Shown: positions 36,621-45,847 of the stretch, one piece after another
How the letters are laid out: every line of letters begins with the position of its first letter
Position numbering within the stretch: the first letter of the stretch is position 1
DNA from: Pseudomaricurvus alcaniphilus
GTDB taxonomy: Bacteria; Pseudomonadota; Gammaproteobacteria; Pseudomonadales; Cellvibrionaceae
Assembly: GCF_011440395.1 (NCBI RefSeq)
Contig: NZ_JAAOIX010000001.1
Coordinates: forward strand, 434,001 to 498,000
DNA length: 64,000 nucleotides
Reading direction: 5' to 3'
The notes under the pieces: generated by a model
Database searches by the model: none
Told to the model about the DNA's origin: nothing
What the model saw: only the letters and a program-made list of their open reading frames with translations
Position numbers and translations under genes: made by a program

Positions 36621-37466
36621 ATGGATGACAAACTTAGCAAGGAACTGGAGCAGGCAACGGCCATCTACCAGATGGTGGTCGAGTTCTTTGTGAAATACAG
36701 CTTCCAGATCCTGGGGGCCATCATTATTCTGCTGATCGGCCTACTGGTGGCGCGCAAGGTGGGCAACCTGGTGCTCAACCTGTGCCAGCGTAAAAGCATC
36801 GATATCACCCTCAGCCGTTTTATTGCCTCCGCCGCCAGGATTGTGGTGGTTATCATGGTGGCGGTCATTGCCCTGGGCAAGATCGGCATCAGTATCACAC
36901 CGTTTATTGCCGCCATCGGCGCCCTCGGCCTCGGTGCCGGCCTGGCGCTACAGGGCCTGCTGTCAAACTACAGTGCCGGCCTGACCATCATCATTACTCG
37001 CCCGTTTGTGATTGGCGACACCATTTCCGTGCAAGAGGTTACAGGACAGGTAGAGGAAGTACACCTGGCGAACACCGTCCTGACGGATGAAGACGGAGTG
37101 CGAATCACCATTCCCAACCGCCACATCGTCGGCGAAATCATCCACAACTCGTTTGCCAATACCCTTGCCCAAATCAGCATCGGCATCGCCTACCATGAAG
37201 ACCCGAACAACGCCATTGCCATTATCGAAGAGGCGATGCAGCAAACCGGTGGTTTTGACCCCGCCAAACCACCCCGGGTCGGTATCGAGGCCTTTGCCGA
37301 CAGCAGTGTCAATATCGGCATTCGCGCCTGGCTGCCTACACAGCAGTACTACGAAAACATGTACAAACTGAATCGCGCTATTTTCACCGCACTCAATGAA
37401 AAAGGCGTGGACATCCCCTTCCCGCAGCGGGAAGTGCGCATGCTCGGCAACAGCGAAAGCAGTTGA
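36621..37466 (+). CDS. Small-conductance mechanosensitive channel, MscS family
   Basis: The 281-residue inner-membrane protein is close to E. coli MscS in size (286). It has three membrane helices; the third, pore-lining helix is GAIGALGLGAGLALQGLLSN-like (IGALGLGAGLALQGLLSNYS at about residues 96-115), with the Gly/Ala packing pattern of MscS. The beta domain contains RPFVIGDTISV and VRITIPNRHIVGEII. It would open under membrane tension to release solutes on hypo-osmotic shock. Confidence 0.92.
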   Translation: MDDKLSKELEQATAIYQMVVEFFVKYSFQILGAIIILLIGLLVARKVGNLVLNLCQRKSIDITLSRFIASAARIVVVIMVAVIALGKIGISITPFIAAIGALGLGAGLALQGLLSNYSAGLTIIITRPFVIGDTISVQEVTGQVEEVHLANTVLTDEDGVRITIPNRHIVGEIIHNSFANTLAQISIGIAYHEDPNNAIAIIEEAMQQTGGFDPAKPPRVGIEAFADSSVNIGIRAWLPTQQYYENMYKLNRAIFTALNEKGVDIPFPQREVRMLGNSESS

Positions 37467-37568
37467 ACAGAAAAGGGGCCGTACGGCACGGGCAGCAGTT
37501 GGTAAACGAATCAATCATACCTCGTTACCACCGAAGCCAAGACTCCTAAATCTGGCGAAATTGTAGGT

Positions 37569-37708
37569 CTGGCTGCGGGGGCTTGCGTTCAAAACCCTCG
37601 ACAGCATGGATGCTGTCGTGGAGCCCCCAGGGATGGTGCAGAGCCTGCCCCGCGAACGCAGTGAGTGCGTTGGGTACGGCGAGTCTTGAACGCAAGACCC
37701 CGCAGCCA
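37569..37708. repeat. Foldback repeat element A (140 bp)
   Basis: A 24-base arm (37569-37592) pairs with 37685-37708 with one mismatch. Inside are an interrupted palindrome GACAGCATGGATGCTGTC (37600-37617) and a smaller hairpin AACGCA-GTGAG-TGCGTT. It shares its core with element B at 60921-61022 and an inner segment with element C at 40691-40836. It fills most of the 358-base gap between mscS and the Nudix gene; the rest of that gap shows no gene. Confidence 0.85.
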
Positions 37709-37824
37709 GGCCGGGGAAAAAGCGGATGTCCCAAGCACTAAAATATATAGCCTAACAACCCCGATGGCTGACTTAGTTATAAAGTAATTAGCTGGCCAAA
37801 ACACTTAAAACAGCAGGAACCTGA

Positions 37825-38535
37825 ATGACCGAACAACCCTTTGCCAGCAAAGACCCGGGCAGCAAACCCTCTGTTGCTCACCCGGCCGCCTCAGTGATAC
37901 TGCTGCGCCCGGCCAGTGCGGGCTTTGAAGTGCTAATGCTGCTGCGCGCCGGTGCCATCAAATTCGCCGGCGCCACCTGGGTGTTCCCCGGCGGCCGCAT
38001 TGAGGATAGTGACGCCCCCGCTGGCGATCGCTTTACCCTGGAAGCCGCCAAAAGCGCCGCTGCCAGGGAGTGCCGGGAGGAAGCCGGCCTGCAACTGGCC
38101 ACCGACTCAATGATTTACTACTCCCACTGGACCACCCCAGCGGAGTCTAAGAAGCGTTTTGCCACCTGGTTTGTGCTGGACACTGTGGCAGAGGACCAAG
38201 CGGTGCTGATCGACGACCACGAGATTGTCGAATACCGCTGGCTCACTCCTGACGAGGCGTTACAACAGCACGTCGCCGGCGACCTGAAGCTGATGCCGCC
38301 GGCGTATATCACCCTGCTGGAATTGCAGCAATGCGCAACTATGGCCGCCGCCAGAACCTTTGCCAGCGAGCGCGAGGTGCCGCAGATCCTGCCCAGAACC
38401 ACCACTCGCGACGACGTCTTTTACAGCCTCTACGCCGAAGATATTGCCTACGCAAGCAAGGACTTGAGCCTGGACGGGCCAAAGCACCGGATCGTGCTTG
38501 GCAAATCGGGATGGGAGTACATCAAAACCTGCTGA
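37825..38535 (+). CDS. Nudix hydrolase
   Basis: The 236-residue protein has a Nudix box with a long insert: GGRIEDSD, about 18 extra residues, then AARECREEAGL, where REC-REEAG supplies the metal-binding glutamates. The expanded box is like that of the NUDT7/NUDT19 group of CoA-related hydrolases. It would cleave a nucleoside diphosphate linked to another group; the substrate cannot be told from sequence. Foldback element A lies just upstream. Confidence 0.82.
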   Translation: MTEQPFASKDPGSKPSVAHPAASVILLRPASAGFEVLMLLRAGAIKFAGATWVFPGGRIEDSDAPAGDRFTLEAAKSAAARECREEAGLQLATDSMIYYSHWTTPAESKKRFATWFVLDTVAEDQAVLIDDHEIVEYRWLTPDEALQQHVAGDLKLMPPAYITLLELQQCATMAAARTFASEREVPQILPRTTTRDDVFYSLYAEDIAYASKDLSLDGPKHRIVLGKSGWEYIKTC

Positions 38536-38567
38536 GCGAGCCCGTGCCCGGGCGCGGGGCGAGATCT

Positions 38568-39386
38568 TCAGCCCGCTTTTTGCTGCTGCAAAATCAGCTC
38601 TTTCAGCTCGCGAATTTCCCGCTGCAGGTCGCGCAAATCCGGCTCACCCGCGTCCTCGGCCTCCTGCCGGGCCACCCTGCGATGCTCTTCATCCAGTACA
38701 TTGACCACGATACCAATGATCATATTGAGAAACGCGAAAGCGGTGAAAAATATAAACGTCAGGTAGTAAAACCAGCTGAGGGGATAGACTGTCATGGTCT
38801 CGTACATGACGTCGGTCCAGTCTTCAAAGGTCATCACCCTGAACAGGGTGAGCAGACTGAGGGCAATATCGCCCCATAAACCCGGGTTGATCGCGGCAAA
38901 GAAAGTACTGCCAATCGCGGCGTAGATATAGAAAATAATAAACATCATCAGCAACACATAGCCCAACTGCGGCAGCGCCCGCACCAGCGAGTTCAGCAAC
39001 ATGCGCAATTCCGGAATGATCGACACCATCCGCAGCACCCGGAAAATTCGCACCAGGCGACCGATCAGGGCCATATCGGTATTGTCGATAGGTATCAGGC
39101 TCACCACCACGATAAGGGTGTCGAAAACGTTCCAGGGGTTGCGAAAAAAACGCTTTTTATCCGGCTCACCCAGGTAGCGAATGGTGATTTCCGTGAGAAA
39201 AATAAACGTGATCGCCCAGTCCAGCACTGTGACGATACGATACACGTAATCCGGCAGCTGATAGGTTTTGACCCCAATCACCAGCGCGGAAAATACAATA
39301 ATGCCAATCACAAACAGCTCAAAGGCCTTGTTGGAGCGCAGCCGATAAAATGCATTTTGCCATTGATTGTTTAACGCTTGATCCAT
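38568..39386 (-). CDS. Single-domain voltage-gated ion channel with acidic selectivity filter
   Basis: The 272-residue inner-membrane protein has the six-helix layout of bacterial NaChBac/NavAb channels and would form a tetramer. The S4 helix carries four gating arginines in steps of three (R110, R113, R116, R119). The pore loop reads TFRV-like LFRVMTFEDWTDVMYE; the filter TFEDWTD (186-192) has acids at three positions (E188, D189, D192), whereas sodium-selective NavAb has TLESWSM and its calcium-selective mutant CavAb has TLDDWSD. The C-terminus is a coiled coil (DLRDLQREIRELKELI), the usual tetramer bundle. It lies 62 bases downstream of the DUF3012 gene. Confidence 0.88.
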   Translation of the reverse strand: MDQALNNQWQNAFYRLRSNKAFELFVIGIIVFSALVIGVKTYQLPDYVYRIVTVLDWAITFIFLTEITIRYLGEPDKKRFFRNPWNVFDTLIVVVSLIPIDNTDMALIGRLVRIFRVLRMVSIIPELRMLLNSLVRALPQLGYVLLMMFIIFYIYAAIGSTFFAAINPGLWGDIALSLLTLFRVMTFEDWTDVMYETMTVYPLSWFYYLTFIFFTAFAFLNMIIGIVVNVLDEEHRRVARQEAEDAGEPDLRDLQREIRELKELILQQQKAG

Positions 39387-39447
39387 ACCTTCCTATCTCT
39401 CAAAAAACGCACTCGCCAGTCACTCGAATGCTGCACAAGTAATTTGG

Positions 39448-39651
39448 CTATTCGTACAAACAGGTCCTGGAAAAGCTGCGCGTCTCGGCGTCGGTCCAAT
39501 CGCCATTGGCCTTCTCCATCATCAGCTCGCACCACTCTTCGCCCACCGGCTCCGGCGCACCCCAGAACCCGCCCGAGACCAGGCTCAGGCCCAGCAACGC
39601 CACCAGCAAACCCGCCAACAACAAGATCAGTATGCCCAGATACTTTTTCAC
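39448..39651 (-). CDS. DUF3012-type small membrane protein
   Basis: The 67-residue protein has one N-terminal membrane helix (YLGILILLLAGLLVALLGLS) followed by a DUF3012-like domain, EEWCELMMEKANGDWTDAET with a second Cys in SRTCLYE. The two cysteines may form a disulfide outside the inner membrane. Function is unknown. Its ATG overlaps the hemB stop by four bases (ATGA type), which points to coupled translation with hemB. Confidence 0.75.
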   Translation of the reverse strand: MKKYLGILILLLAGLLVALLGLSLVSGGFWGAPEPVGEEWCELMMEKANGDWTDAETRSFSRTCLYE

Positions 39652-40643
39652 GGCTTGAGCCAGTCGGCAATGGCCTCGGCAAAATAGGTGATCACCAGGT
39701 CGCAGCCGGCCCGCTTAAACGCAGTCATAATTTCCATCACAATGGCCTCTTCATCAATAACTCCGGCGGCGGCGCCAGCTTTAATCATGGCGTACTCGCC
39801 ACTGACCTGGTAGACCGCCAGCGGTCGCTGACTATTGGCGCGCACAGCGGCAATAATATCCAGGTAAGCAATACCAGGTTTAACCATCAGGATATCGGCA
39901 CCTTCCAGTTCATCCTGCATGGACTCTGCCAATGCTTCGCGGCTGTTGGCCGGATCCATTTGGTAGGTGGAGCGAGTGCCTTTAAATGTACTGTCCACGG
40001 CGTCGCGAAACGGCCCGTAAAATGCCGAGGCAAATTTGGTAGAGTAGGACATGATGGGGATATGGCTATAGCCCGCCTCGTCCAGCCCCTCTCGAATGGC
40101 CGCCACCATGCCGTCGATCATGGTGGAGGGGGCGATCATATCCACACCGGCCCGGGCCGCCACCACCGCCTGCTTTTGCAGGTTGGCAAGGGTCGCGTCG
40201 TTGTCCACATCCACACCCTCGTGGGAACCTTCACAGAGCACTCCGCAGTGACCGTGATCGGTGTACTCGCAGAAGCAGTTGTCGCTGATCACCACCATTT
40301 CCGGCTGCGCTTTCTTGGCGCTGCGAATACAGCGCGCCATCAGGCCGTCGTCGGCCCAGGTGTCCGAACCGATACTGTCTTTGTGCCGGGACACGCCAAA
40401 CAGCAATACCGCCTTGATGCCTTTGGACCAGGCCCGCTGCACTGCGCCTGCCAGTTGATCTTCCGGGTAGCGCACCACGCCAGGCATACTGCTGATGGCC
40501 AGCGGTTCGGTGATGCCCTCCTCGATAAATAGTGGCAGGATCAGGTCGTCAGTGGAGATGGTGGGCTGGCGCACCAGGTCGCGCAATACGGAGGTGCGGC
40601 GCAGGCGGCGGAAGCGGAATTCAGGGGTTATGGTGTTGGTCAT
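39648..40643 (-). CDS. hemB: Delta-aminolevulinic acid dehydratase (porphobilinogen synthase)
   Basis: HemB joins two 5-aminolevulinate molecules into porphobilinogen for heme synthesis. The 331-residue protein contains RRLRRTSVLRDLVRQ near the start, the metal site DNCFCEYTDHGHCGVL with three cysteines (zinc-dependent type, unlike the magnesium-type enzyme of P. aeruginosa), and active-site lysines in MSYSTKFASAFYGPFRDA and ILMVKPGIAYLD. The length fits the family (about 325-335). The gene leads a set with DUF3012 and the channel. Confidence 0.94.
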   Translation of the reverse strand: MTNTITPEFRFRRLRRTSVLRDLVRQPTISTDDLILPLFIEEGITEPLAISSMPGVVRYPEDQLAGAVQRAWSKGIKAVLLFGVSRHKDSIGSDTWADDGLMARCIRSAKKAQPEMVVISDNCFCEYTDHGHCGVLCEGSHEGVDVDNDATLANLQKQAVVAARAGVDMIAPSTMIDGMVAAIREGLDEAGYSHIPIMSYSTKFASAFYGPFRDAVDSTFKGTRSTYQMDPANSREALAESMQDELEGADILMVKPGIAYLDIIAAVRANSQRPLAVYQVSGEYAMIKAGAAAGVIDEEAIVMEIMTAFKRAGCDLVITYFAEAIADWLKP

Positions 40644-40690
40644 TTAATAAAGGCCACTCAGTTAATAATTACTTTTGGTTTCCAGCCCGC

Positions 40691-40836
40691 GCGAGAGGGT
40701 GGGAGGCACCATAGAAAACACGCCGTAAATACGTCCATGTAGGCTCGACTGCGGCAGAGCCGGCCCCGCGAGCAACGCGAGTGCATTGGGTCTCCATGCC
40801 GCAGACGGTTTTCCCTGGTACCTCCCACCCTCTCGC
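40691..40836. repeat. Foldback repeat element C (146 bp)
   Basis: The arms at 40691-40719 and 40808-40836 pair over about 29 bases; the outer 16 are perfect (GCGAGAGGGTGGGAGG). A nested stem pairs CTGCGGCA (40749-40756) with TGCCGCAG (40797-40804). The inner part (near 40757-40792, GAGCCGGCCCCGCGAG ... GAGTGCATTGGGT) resembles the inner part of element A. It takes up much of the 315-base gap between hemB and cysS; no gene is seen in the rest. Confidence 0.8.
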
Positions 40837-40958
40837 TCACATTGCGGGTATGCGCATATTCCTGCCAGAAATCAACGCTTCGTCTGCGGGTTGTCATCAG
40901 CTGCAACACTGGCGCTTTTTTCATCTATCGATAATGTGGCGGTAGTTGCCTCGATGAA

Positions 40959-42344
40959 TCACTCCCGCCGCCACTTGGTGCCCTCGCGGGAATCCTCCAG
41001 CACCACGCCCAGGGCTTTCAGCTCTTGCCGGACTTCGTCGGCGCGGGCGTAATTCTTGTCCAGCTTGGCCTGGGCGCGCTCGGCGATCAGGGCCTCGATC
41101 TCAGCGGCCGATATACCCTCCTCGGCACTGCCCGCCGTGGAGGTGAACCAGGCTTCCGGTGATTGCTGCAAAATACCCAGCAGTGCACCTGCCTGCAGGA
41201 TCAGCCCTTTCAGGCGTGCCTTTTCCGCTGCCTCGGCCTTATTCAGGGCCTTGGCCATTTGATGCAGCTCACTGATGGCAATCGGCGTATTGAGGTCGTC
41301 GAGCATAGCGCTGTAGAAAGGCTGGGTCTTGATGTCCACCGATGGGTCGGCCACCACCTCTTCGGCGTCGCGCAGAAATCCGTAGAGGGAATCGAGGCTG
41401 GCTTTGGACTGGTTGAGCAGGTCGGCGGAGAAGTCCAGCTCGGAGCGGTACTGGGCCGACAACAGGGCAAAGCGAATCACCTCGCCCTTGTACTGCTGCA
41501 GCAGTTCGCGCACGGTGCGAAAGTTGCCCAGCGACTTGGACATTTTCTCACCACCGATATTGATATAGCCGTTGTGCATCCAGTAGCGCACGTATTCCTT
41601 GCCGTCGTGGGCGCAGCAGCTCTGCGCCACTTCGTTCTCGTGGTGGGGAAAGACCAGGTCGCGGCCGCCACCGTGAATATCGATGGTTTCACCCAGGTGT
41701 GCTTCGATCATGGCACTGCACTCCAGGTGCCAGCCCGGGCGACCGTAGCCCCAGGGGCTGTCCCAGCCGGGTTCGTCGCCGCGGGAGGGCTTCCAGAGCA
41801 CAAAATCTCCGGCGTACTGCTTATAGGGGGCTACTTCGACCCGGGCGCCGTCGAGCATATCTTCCAGCGAGCGATTGGACAGCTGGCCATACTCCGCCAT
41901 GGATTGCACCGCAAACAGCACGTGCCCTTCGGCGACGTAGGCGTGGCCCTTGTCGATCAGGCGCTGCACCATGCTGATCATCTGCGGCAAGTGGTCGGTG
42001 GCGTAGGGTACGATGGTGGGCGCGAGGTTGTTGAGCTGGGCCATGTCGGCCTCAAACTCCCGGGCGTAGCGCGCCGCCAGCGTTGAGATGGGCTCGCTGT
42101 TCTCAGCCGCCGCCTTCATGATCTTGTCGTCAATATCGGTAATATTGCGGGCGTAGATCACCTCCGCGTATTCACTCTGCAGCAGGCGAAACAGGGTGTC
42201 AAACACCACCACCGGGCGAGCGTTGCCTATATGTACAAGGTTGTAGACTGTGGGGCCACAGACGTACATTTTGACCTTGCCCGCCTGCAGCGGTTTGAAT
42301 TCTTCTTTCTGGCGCGTGCTGGTGTTGTAAACGTGTAGAGTCAT
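40959..42344 (-). CDS. cysS: Cysteinyl-tRNA synthetase
   Basis: The 461-residue class I synthetase charges tRNA-Cys. It has the HIGH motif as [10 protein letters not shown], the KMSKS loop as [10 protein letters not shown], and the zinc-binding residues in CGPTVYN, ECSAM and HHENE. Length equals E. coli CysS (461). It is transcribed after glnS with a 76-base gap; in Pseudomonas cysS, glnS, ppiB and lpxH are also neighbours. Confidence 0.96.
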   Translation of the reverse strand: MTLHVYNTSTRQKEEFKPLQAGKVKMYVCGPTVYNLVHIGNARPVVVFDTLFRLLQSEYAEVIYARNITDIDDKIMKAAAENSEPISTLAARYAREFEADMAQLNNLAPTIVPYATDHLPQMISMVQRLIDKGHAYVAEGHVLFAVQSMAEYGQLSNRSLEDMLDGARVEVAPYKQYAGDFVLWKPSRGDEPGWDSPWGYGRPGWHLECSAMIEAHLGETIDIHGGGRDLVFPHHENEVAQSCCAHDGKEYVRYWMHNGYINIGGEKMSKSLGNFRTVRELLQQYKGEVIRFALLSAQYRSELDFSADLLNQSKASLDSLYGFLRDAEEVVADPSVDIKTQPFYSAMLDDLNTPIAISELHQMAKALNKAEAAEKARLKGLILQAGALLGILQQSPEAWFTSTAGSAEEGISAAEIEALIAERAQAKLDKNYARADEVRQELKALGVVLEDSREGTKWRRE

Positions 42345-42420
42345 TGTTACTGCGTATACCTTGTTTGCTAGAGCCTGGTTTGCCAGGGCCCTGACTGACA
42401 GAGCCTGGCGGCCCGGAGTT

Positions 42421-44115
42421 CTATACCTTGGAGGCCCAGTTATCTTTCAGGCCAATGGTCTGGTTAAATACTGGCCTGGCGGCGCTGGAGTACTTGCCAT
42501 CGAGACAGAAGTAGCCCTCCCGCTCAAACTGGTAGCTCTGCTCCGGTACGGCATTGACCAGGCTGGTTTCCGCCTTGCAGCCCTCGATGATGGTCAGTGA
42601 CTCCGGGTTCAGTGCCTGCAGGAAATCCTTGTCGCCGGCATCCGGTGCGGCGTCACTGAACAGCCGATCGTAGAGGCGCACTTCGCAGTCGACACAATTG
42701 CTTGCGTCGACCCAGTGAATGACTCCGCGGGGCTTGATCCCATCCTGCGGATTTTCACCCACCGTGCCCTCCACCAGGCTGGCCTTGAGTTCGACAATAT
42801 TGCCGGCCGCATCCTTGACACTCTCGTCGGCTCGAATCACGTAGGCGCCGCGCAGGCGGACGTAATCCCCCAACACCAGGCGCTTGAACTTCTTCCGTGA
42901 CAGACTGGTGTCTTCACTGTAATCGCTGCTGTCGATAAAAATTTCCCGGGACAGGGGCAGTTGCCGCTCGCCCAGCTCAGGCCGGTTAGGGTGCACCGGT
43001 TGGGTCATGGTCTGCACTTCACCGGCCGGCAGGTTGGTCAGGGTCACCTTTAACGGGCTCAGCACACACATGGCGCGCGGCGCGTTGTTGTTGAGGTCAT
43101 CGCGCACACAGTATTCCAGCTGCCCCACGTCGATGGTGCTGCCGGACTTGGTGACCCCGATCAGCTCGCAAAACTGGCGCAGTGACGCCGGGGTGTAGCC
43201 GCGTCGGCGCATGCCGGAAATAGTGGGCATGCGCGGGTCATCCCAGCCATCCACATGGCCCTCGTCCACCAGCAGTTTCAGTTTGCGCTTGGAGGTAACC
43301 GTGTAATTCAGCTCCAGCCGGGCAAACTCGTACTGGGTGGGTTTGTGCGGCACCGGCAAGTTGGCGATAAACCAGTCGTACAGGGGTCGATGATCGGCAA
43401 ACTCCAGGGTGCAGATGGAGTGGGTGACCCCCTCGATGGCATCCTCCTGGCCGTGAGCAAAGTCATAGGTGGGGTAGATACACCACTTGTCGCCGGTTTG
43501 ATGGTGGCGCTGCTTGCGAATGCGGTAGAGCATCGGGTCGCGCAAATTCATATTGGGGCTGGCCATATCGATCCTGGCGCGCAATGAACAGGCGCCCTCT
43601 TCGTATTCGCCAGCGCGCATTTTCTCGAATTCAGCCAGATTCTCCGCTACGGTTCGGTTGCGGTAGGGGCTCTCCTTACCGGGCTTGGAGGCCCAGCCGC
43701 GGTACTCCCGCGCCTCATCGGCGGACAGGTGACACACGTAGGCCTTGCCCTCATTGATCAGGTGCAGCGCCCACTGGTAAAAAGTATCGAAATAACTGGA
43801 GGCGTAACGCACCTCATCGGCCCAGCTATAGCCCAGCCACTGCACGTCGCGCTTGATGGCCTCGACGTACTCCAGCTCCTCTTTGGAGGGGTTGGTGTCG
43901 TCAAAGCGCAGGTTGCAGGCGCCGCCAAACTTTTCCGCCAGGCCGAAATTGAGGCAGATAGACTTGGCGTGACCAATATGCAAATAGCCGTTGGGCTCGG
44001 GCGGAAAACGGGTGATCACTTTGTCGACCTTGCCCTGCTCAAGGTCCTGGCTGATGATTTGTTCGAGAAAGTTCAAGGGTCTGGTAGTACCGGATTTACT
44101 GCTAGTTTCGCTCAT
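42421..44115 (-). CDS. glnS: Glutaminyl-tRNA synthetase
   Basis: The 564-residue class I synthetase charges tRNA-Gln. It shows [20 protein letters not shown] (HIGH motif), the KMSKS-like [11 protein letters not shown], and the C-terminal anticodon-binding beta barrels. The N-terminus before residue 35 is a short extension. Presence of glnS means that glutamine is attached directly and not by the amidotransferase route. It is divergent from ppiB. Confidence 0.96.
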   Translation of the reverse strand: MSETSSKSGTTRPLNFLEQIISQDLEQGKVDKVITRFPPEPNGYLHIGHAKSICLNFGLAEKFGGACNLRFDDTNPSKEELEYVEAIKRDVQWLGYSWADEVRYASSYFDTFYQWALHLINEGKAYVCHLSADEAREYRGWASKPGKESPYRNRTVAENLAEFEKMRAGEYEEGACSLRARIDMASPNMNLRDPMLYRIRKQRHHQTGDKWCIYPTYDFAHGQEDAIEGVTHSICTLEFADHRPLYDWFIANLPVPHKPTQYEFARLELNYTVTSKRKLKLLVDEGHVDGWDDPRMPTISGMRRRGYTPASLRQFCELIGVTKSGSTIDVGQLEYCVRDDLNNNAPRAMCVLSPLKVTLTNLPAGEVQTMTQPVHPNRPELGERQLPLSREIFIDSSDYSEDTSLSRKKFKRLVLGDYVRLRGAYVIRADESVKDAAGNIVELKASLVEGTVGENPQDGIKPRGVIHWVDASNCVDCEVRLYDRLFSDAAPDAGDKDFLQALNPESLTIIEGCKAETSLVNAVPEQSYQFEREGYFCLDGKYSSAARPVFNQTIGLKDNWASKV

Positions 44116-44312
44116 ATTCTTACTTAACTTGGATGGCTGCCCTGCGGGCCGGATAGGGTGCTGGTCTTATCCAGCTCCTACCCGAACCGGCAAATCGTGT
44201 ATTATAGCCGTCTCGGGGTGCGGTAAGCACCTTTTTTGGCAATCCTGGTTGGCAACCCTGCCTCACCGGGCCCACACAATCTGACAGCAATAATATGGCA
44301 GGAAACACCGAC

Positions 44313-44807
44313 ATGATCACACTGCACACTAACTTTGGCGACATTACCCTGGAACTGGATTTCGACAAGGCCCCCAAGACCGCGGCCAACTTCCTCCAGT
44401 ACGCCGAAGACGGTTTCTACGACGGCACTATTTTTCACCGCGTCATCAATAACTTTATGATTCAGGGCGGCGGTATGACCGCTGACATGAGCCAAAAGAA
44501 AACTCGCGCGCCAGTGGAAAACGAGGCCGACAACGGCCTTACCAACGACACCTACACCGTTGCCATGGCCCGCACCATGGACCCGCACAGCGCCACTGCC
44601 CAGTTTTTTATCAATGTGAGCGACAACAATTTCCTCAACCACACCGGCAAGAACTCCCAGGGCTGGGGCTACTGTGTGTTTGGCAAGGTTACCGAGGGAA
44701 CCGACGTGGTCGACAAGATCAAGGGCGTCAAGACCGGCAGCCAGGGGGGCCACCAGGACGTACCGGTCGATGCAGTCACCATTGACAAGGTTACAGTCAA
44801 CAAGTAA
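44313..44807 (+). CDS. ppiB: Cytoplasmic peptidyl-prolyl cis-trans isomerase B
   Basis: The 164-residue cyclophilin has no signal peptide. It contains [20 protein letters not shown], the catalytic Arg in [15 protein letters not shown], and [13 protein letters not shown]. The chosen ATG at 44313 ([11 protein letters not shown]) matches E. coli PpiB and has AGGA nine bases upstream; an in-frame ATG at 44295 is less likely. Confidence 0.95.
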   Translation: MITLHTNFGDITLELDFDKAPKTAANFLQYAEDGFYDGTIFHRVINNFMIQGGGMTADMSQKKTRAPVENEADNGLTNDTYTVAMARTMDPHSATAQFFINVSDNNFLNHTGKNSQGWGYCVFGKVTEGTDVVDKIKGVKTGSQGGHQDVPVDAVTIDKVTVNK

Positions 44808-44894
44808 CCCGGTTATCGCGACTTATCATTGCGGCGCAGACCCCGCGCCGCGACACAGGGGTTTGCCCAACCGGTGCCAGCAGAACGCTGGTAC

Positions 44895-44995
44895 TGGCCC
44901 GGTCCAACTTACACCCCGGCCCAACTTAACCCTGGACCATCCTGGCCCCGGTCGAGCTAGGCCCCATTCGAACCTGGCCCCAGTCCAATTTAAAT
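44895..44995. repeat. Degenerate direct repeats between ppiB and lpxH
   Basis: Three or four worn copies of a unit like CTGGCCC(C)GGTCCAACTT fill this stretch. Upstream, GCGGCGC (44831-44837) pairs with GCGCCGC (44845-44851) in a hairpin that may help end ppiB transcription, but no T-run follows. Confidence 0.5.
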
Positions 44996-45046
44996 CCAGG
45001 CTAAGCCCCGGCTTTTTACTCCACTTACTCCACAATCCAAGCGCCT

Positions 45047-45790
45047 ATGACCACGCTCTTTATCTCCGACCTGCATCTCGATGCCAAGCTGCCCCAACTG
45101 AGCGCCGCGTTCGCACAATTTATGCAGCTGCAAGCGCCGGCCGCCGATACGCTGTTTATCCTCGGTGACTTTTTTGAGGTCTGGATCGGCGATGACGACC
45201 GCTCTGAATTCAACCTCGGCATTGCCGAGCTGCTGCGGGAGTTTACCGATAACGGTGGCGAACTCTACCTGATGGTGGGCAATCGGGATTTCCTGATGGG
45301 GCAAGACTTTGCCGACGAGTGTGGTGCCATGTTGCTCGACGACCCGGCCCTTATCGATTTGTACGGTGTCCCCACCCTGCTGATGCACGGCGACAGCCTC
45401 TGCACCCGCGACACCGACTATATGGCGTTTCGACACCTGTCCCGCTCCCCCGAGTGGCAACAGCAGATGCTGTCGCAACCGCTGGAGGTGCGCCGCGCAT
45501 TCGCCGACCAGGCGCGGCAACAGAGCCAGGCTCACAACCGTGTGCAGGCCGCCGACATCACCGATGTGACCCCCGCCGAGGTAGCGCGAGTGATGCAGGA
45601 ATACGGCGTCCAGCGCCTGATCCACGGCCACACCCACCGCCCGGCAAGGCATGAACTGGAGCTCAACGGTGAAACCGCCGAGCGCATCGTGCTGGGCGAC
45701 TGGGGCAGTCACCTGTGGTGGCTGCAAGCCGAGCCCGACGGCACACTGGAATTGTGCCAACAGCCCATCGACGCCTACCTGGCCAAGTGA
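45047..45790 (+). CDS. lpxH: UDP-2,3-diacylglucosamine diphosphatase
   Basis: LpxH removes UMP from UDP-2,3-diacylglucosamine to give lipid X in lipid A synthesis at the inner membrane. The 247-residue calcineurin-like enzyme has its metal motifs: SDLHLD, GDFFEVWIGDD, GNRDF and HGHTHRP. With msbA at 31 kb it confirms a lipopolysaccharide-bearing outer membrane. The stop codon begins a triple repeat that runs into trmO. Confidence 0.94.
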   Translation: MTTLFISDLHLDAKLPQLSAAFAQFMQLQAPAADTLFILGDFFEVWIGDDDRSEFNLGIAELLREFTDNGGELYLMVGNRDFLMGQDFADECGAMLLDDPALIDLYGVPTLLMHGDSLCTRDTDYMAFRHLSRSPEWQQQMLSQPLEVRRAFADQARQQSQAHNRVQAADITDVTPAEVARVMQEYGVQRLIHGHTHRPARHELELNGETAERIVLGDWGSHLWWLQAEPDGTLELCQQPIDAYLAK

Positions 45791-45847
45791 CTGGCAGCAG
45801 ACGGCAATGATTGGCAGCAGACGACAATGACCGGCGACCAGACGACA
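45788..45847. repeat. 20-bp triple tandem repeat joining lpxH and trmO
   Basis: Three 20-base units start at 45788, 45808 and 45828 (TGACTGGCAGCAGACGGCAA, then two variants). The first contains the lpxH stop; the trmO ATG (45827-45829) spans the join of units two and three. The ATG at 45807 at the previous join is in another frame. Confidence 0.85.

Noticed and set aside
37546-37804. Short minus-strand frames across foldback element A that resemble a frame at 60740-61072
   Set aside because: The protein similarity (WGLHDSIHAVEG) only reflects the shared repeat DNA; frames differ in ends and lack ribosome-binding sites.
41163-42086. A 307-codon plus-strand open frame opposite cysS
   Set aside because: The cysS reading is certain (HIGH and KMSKS motifs); this frame has no recognisable domain.
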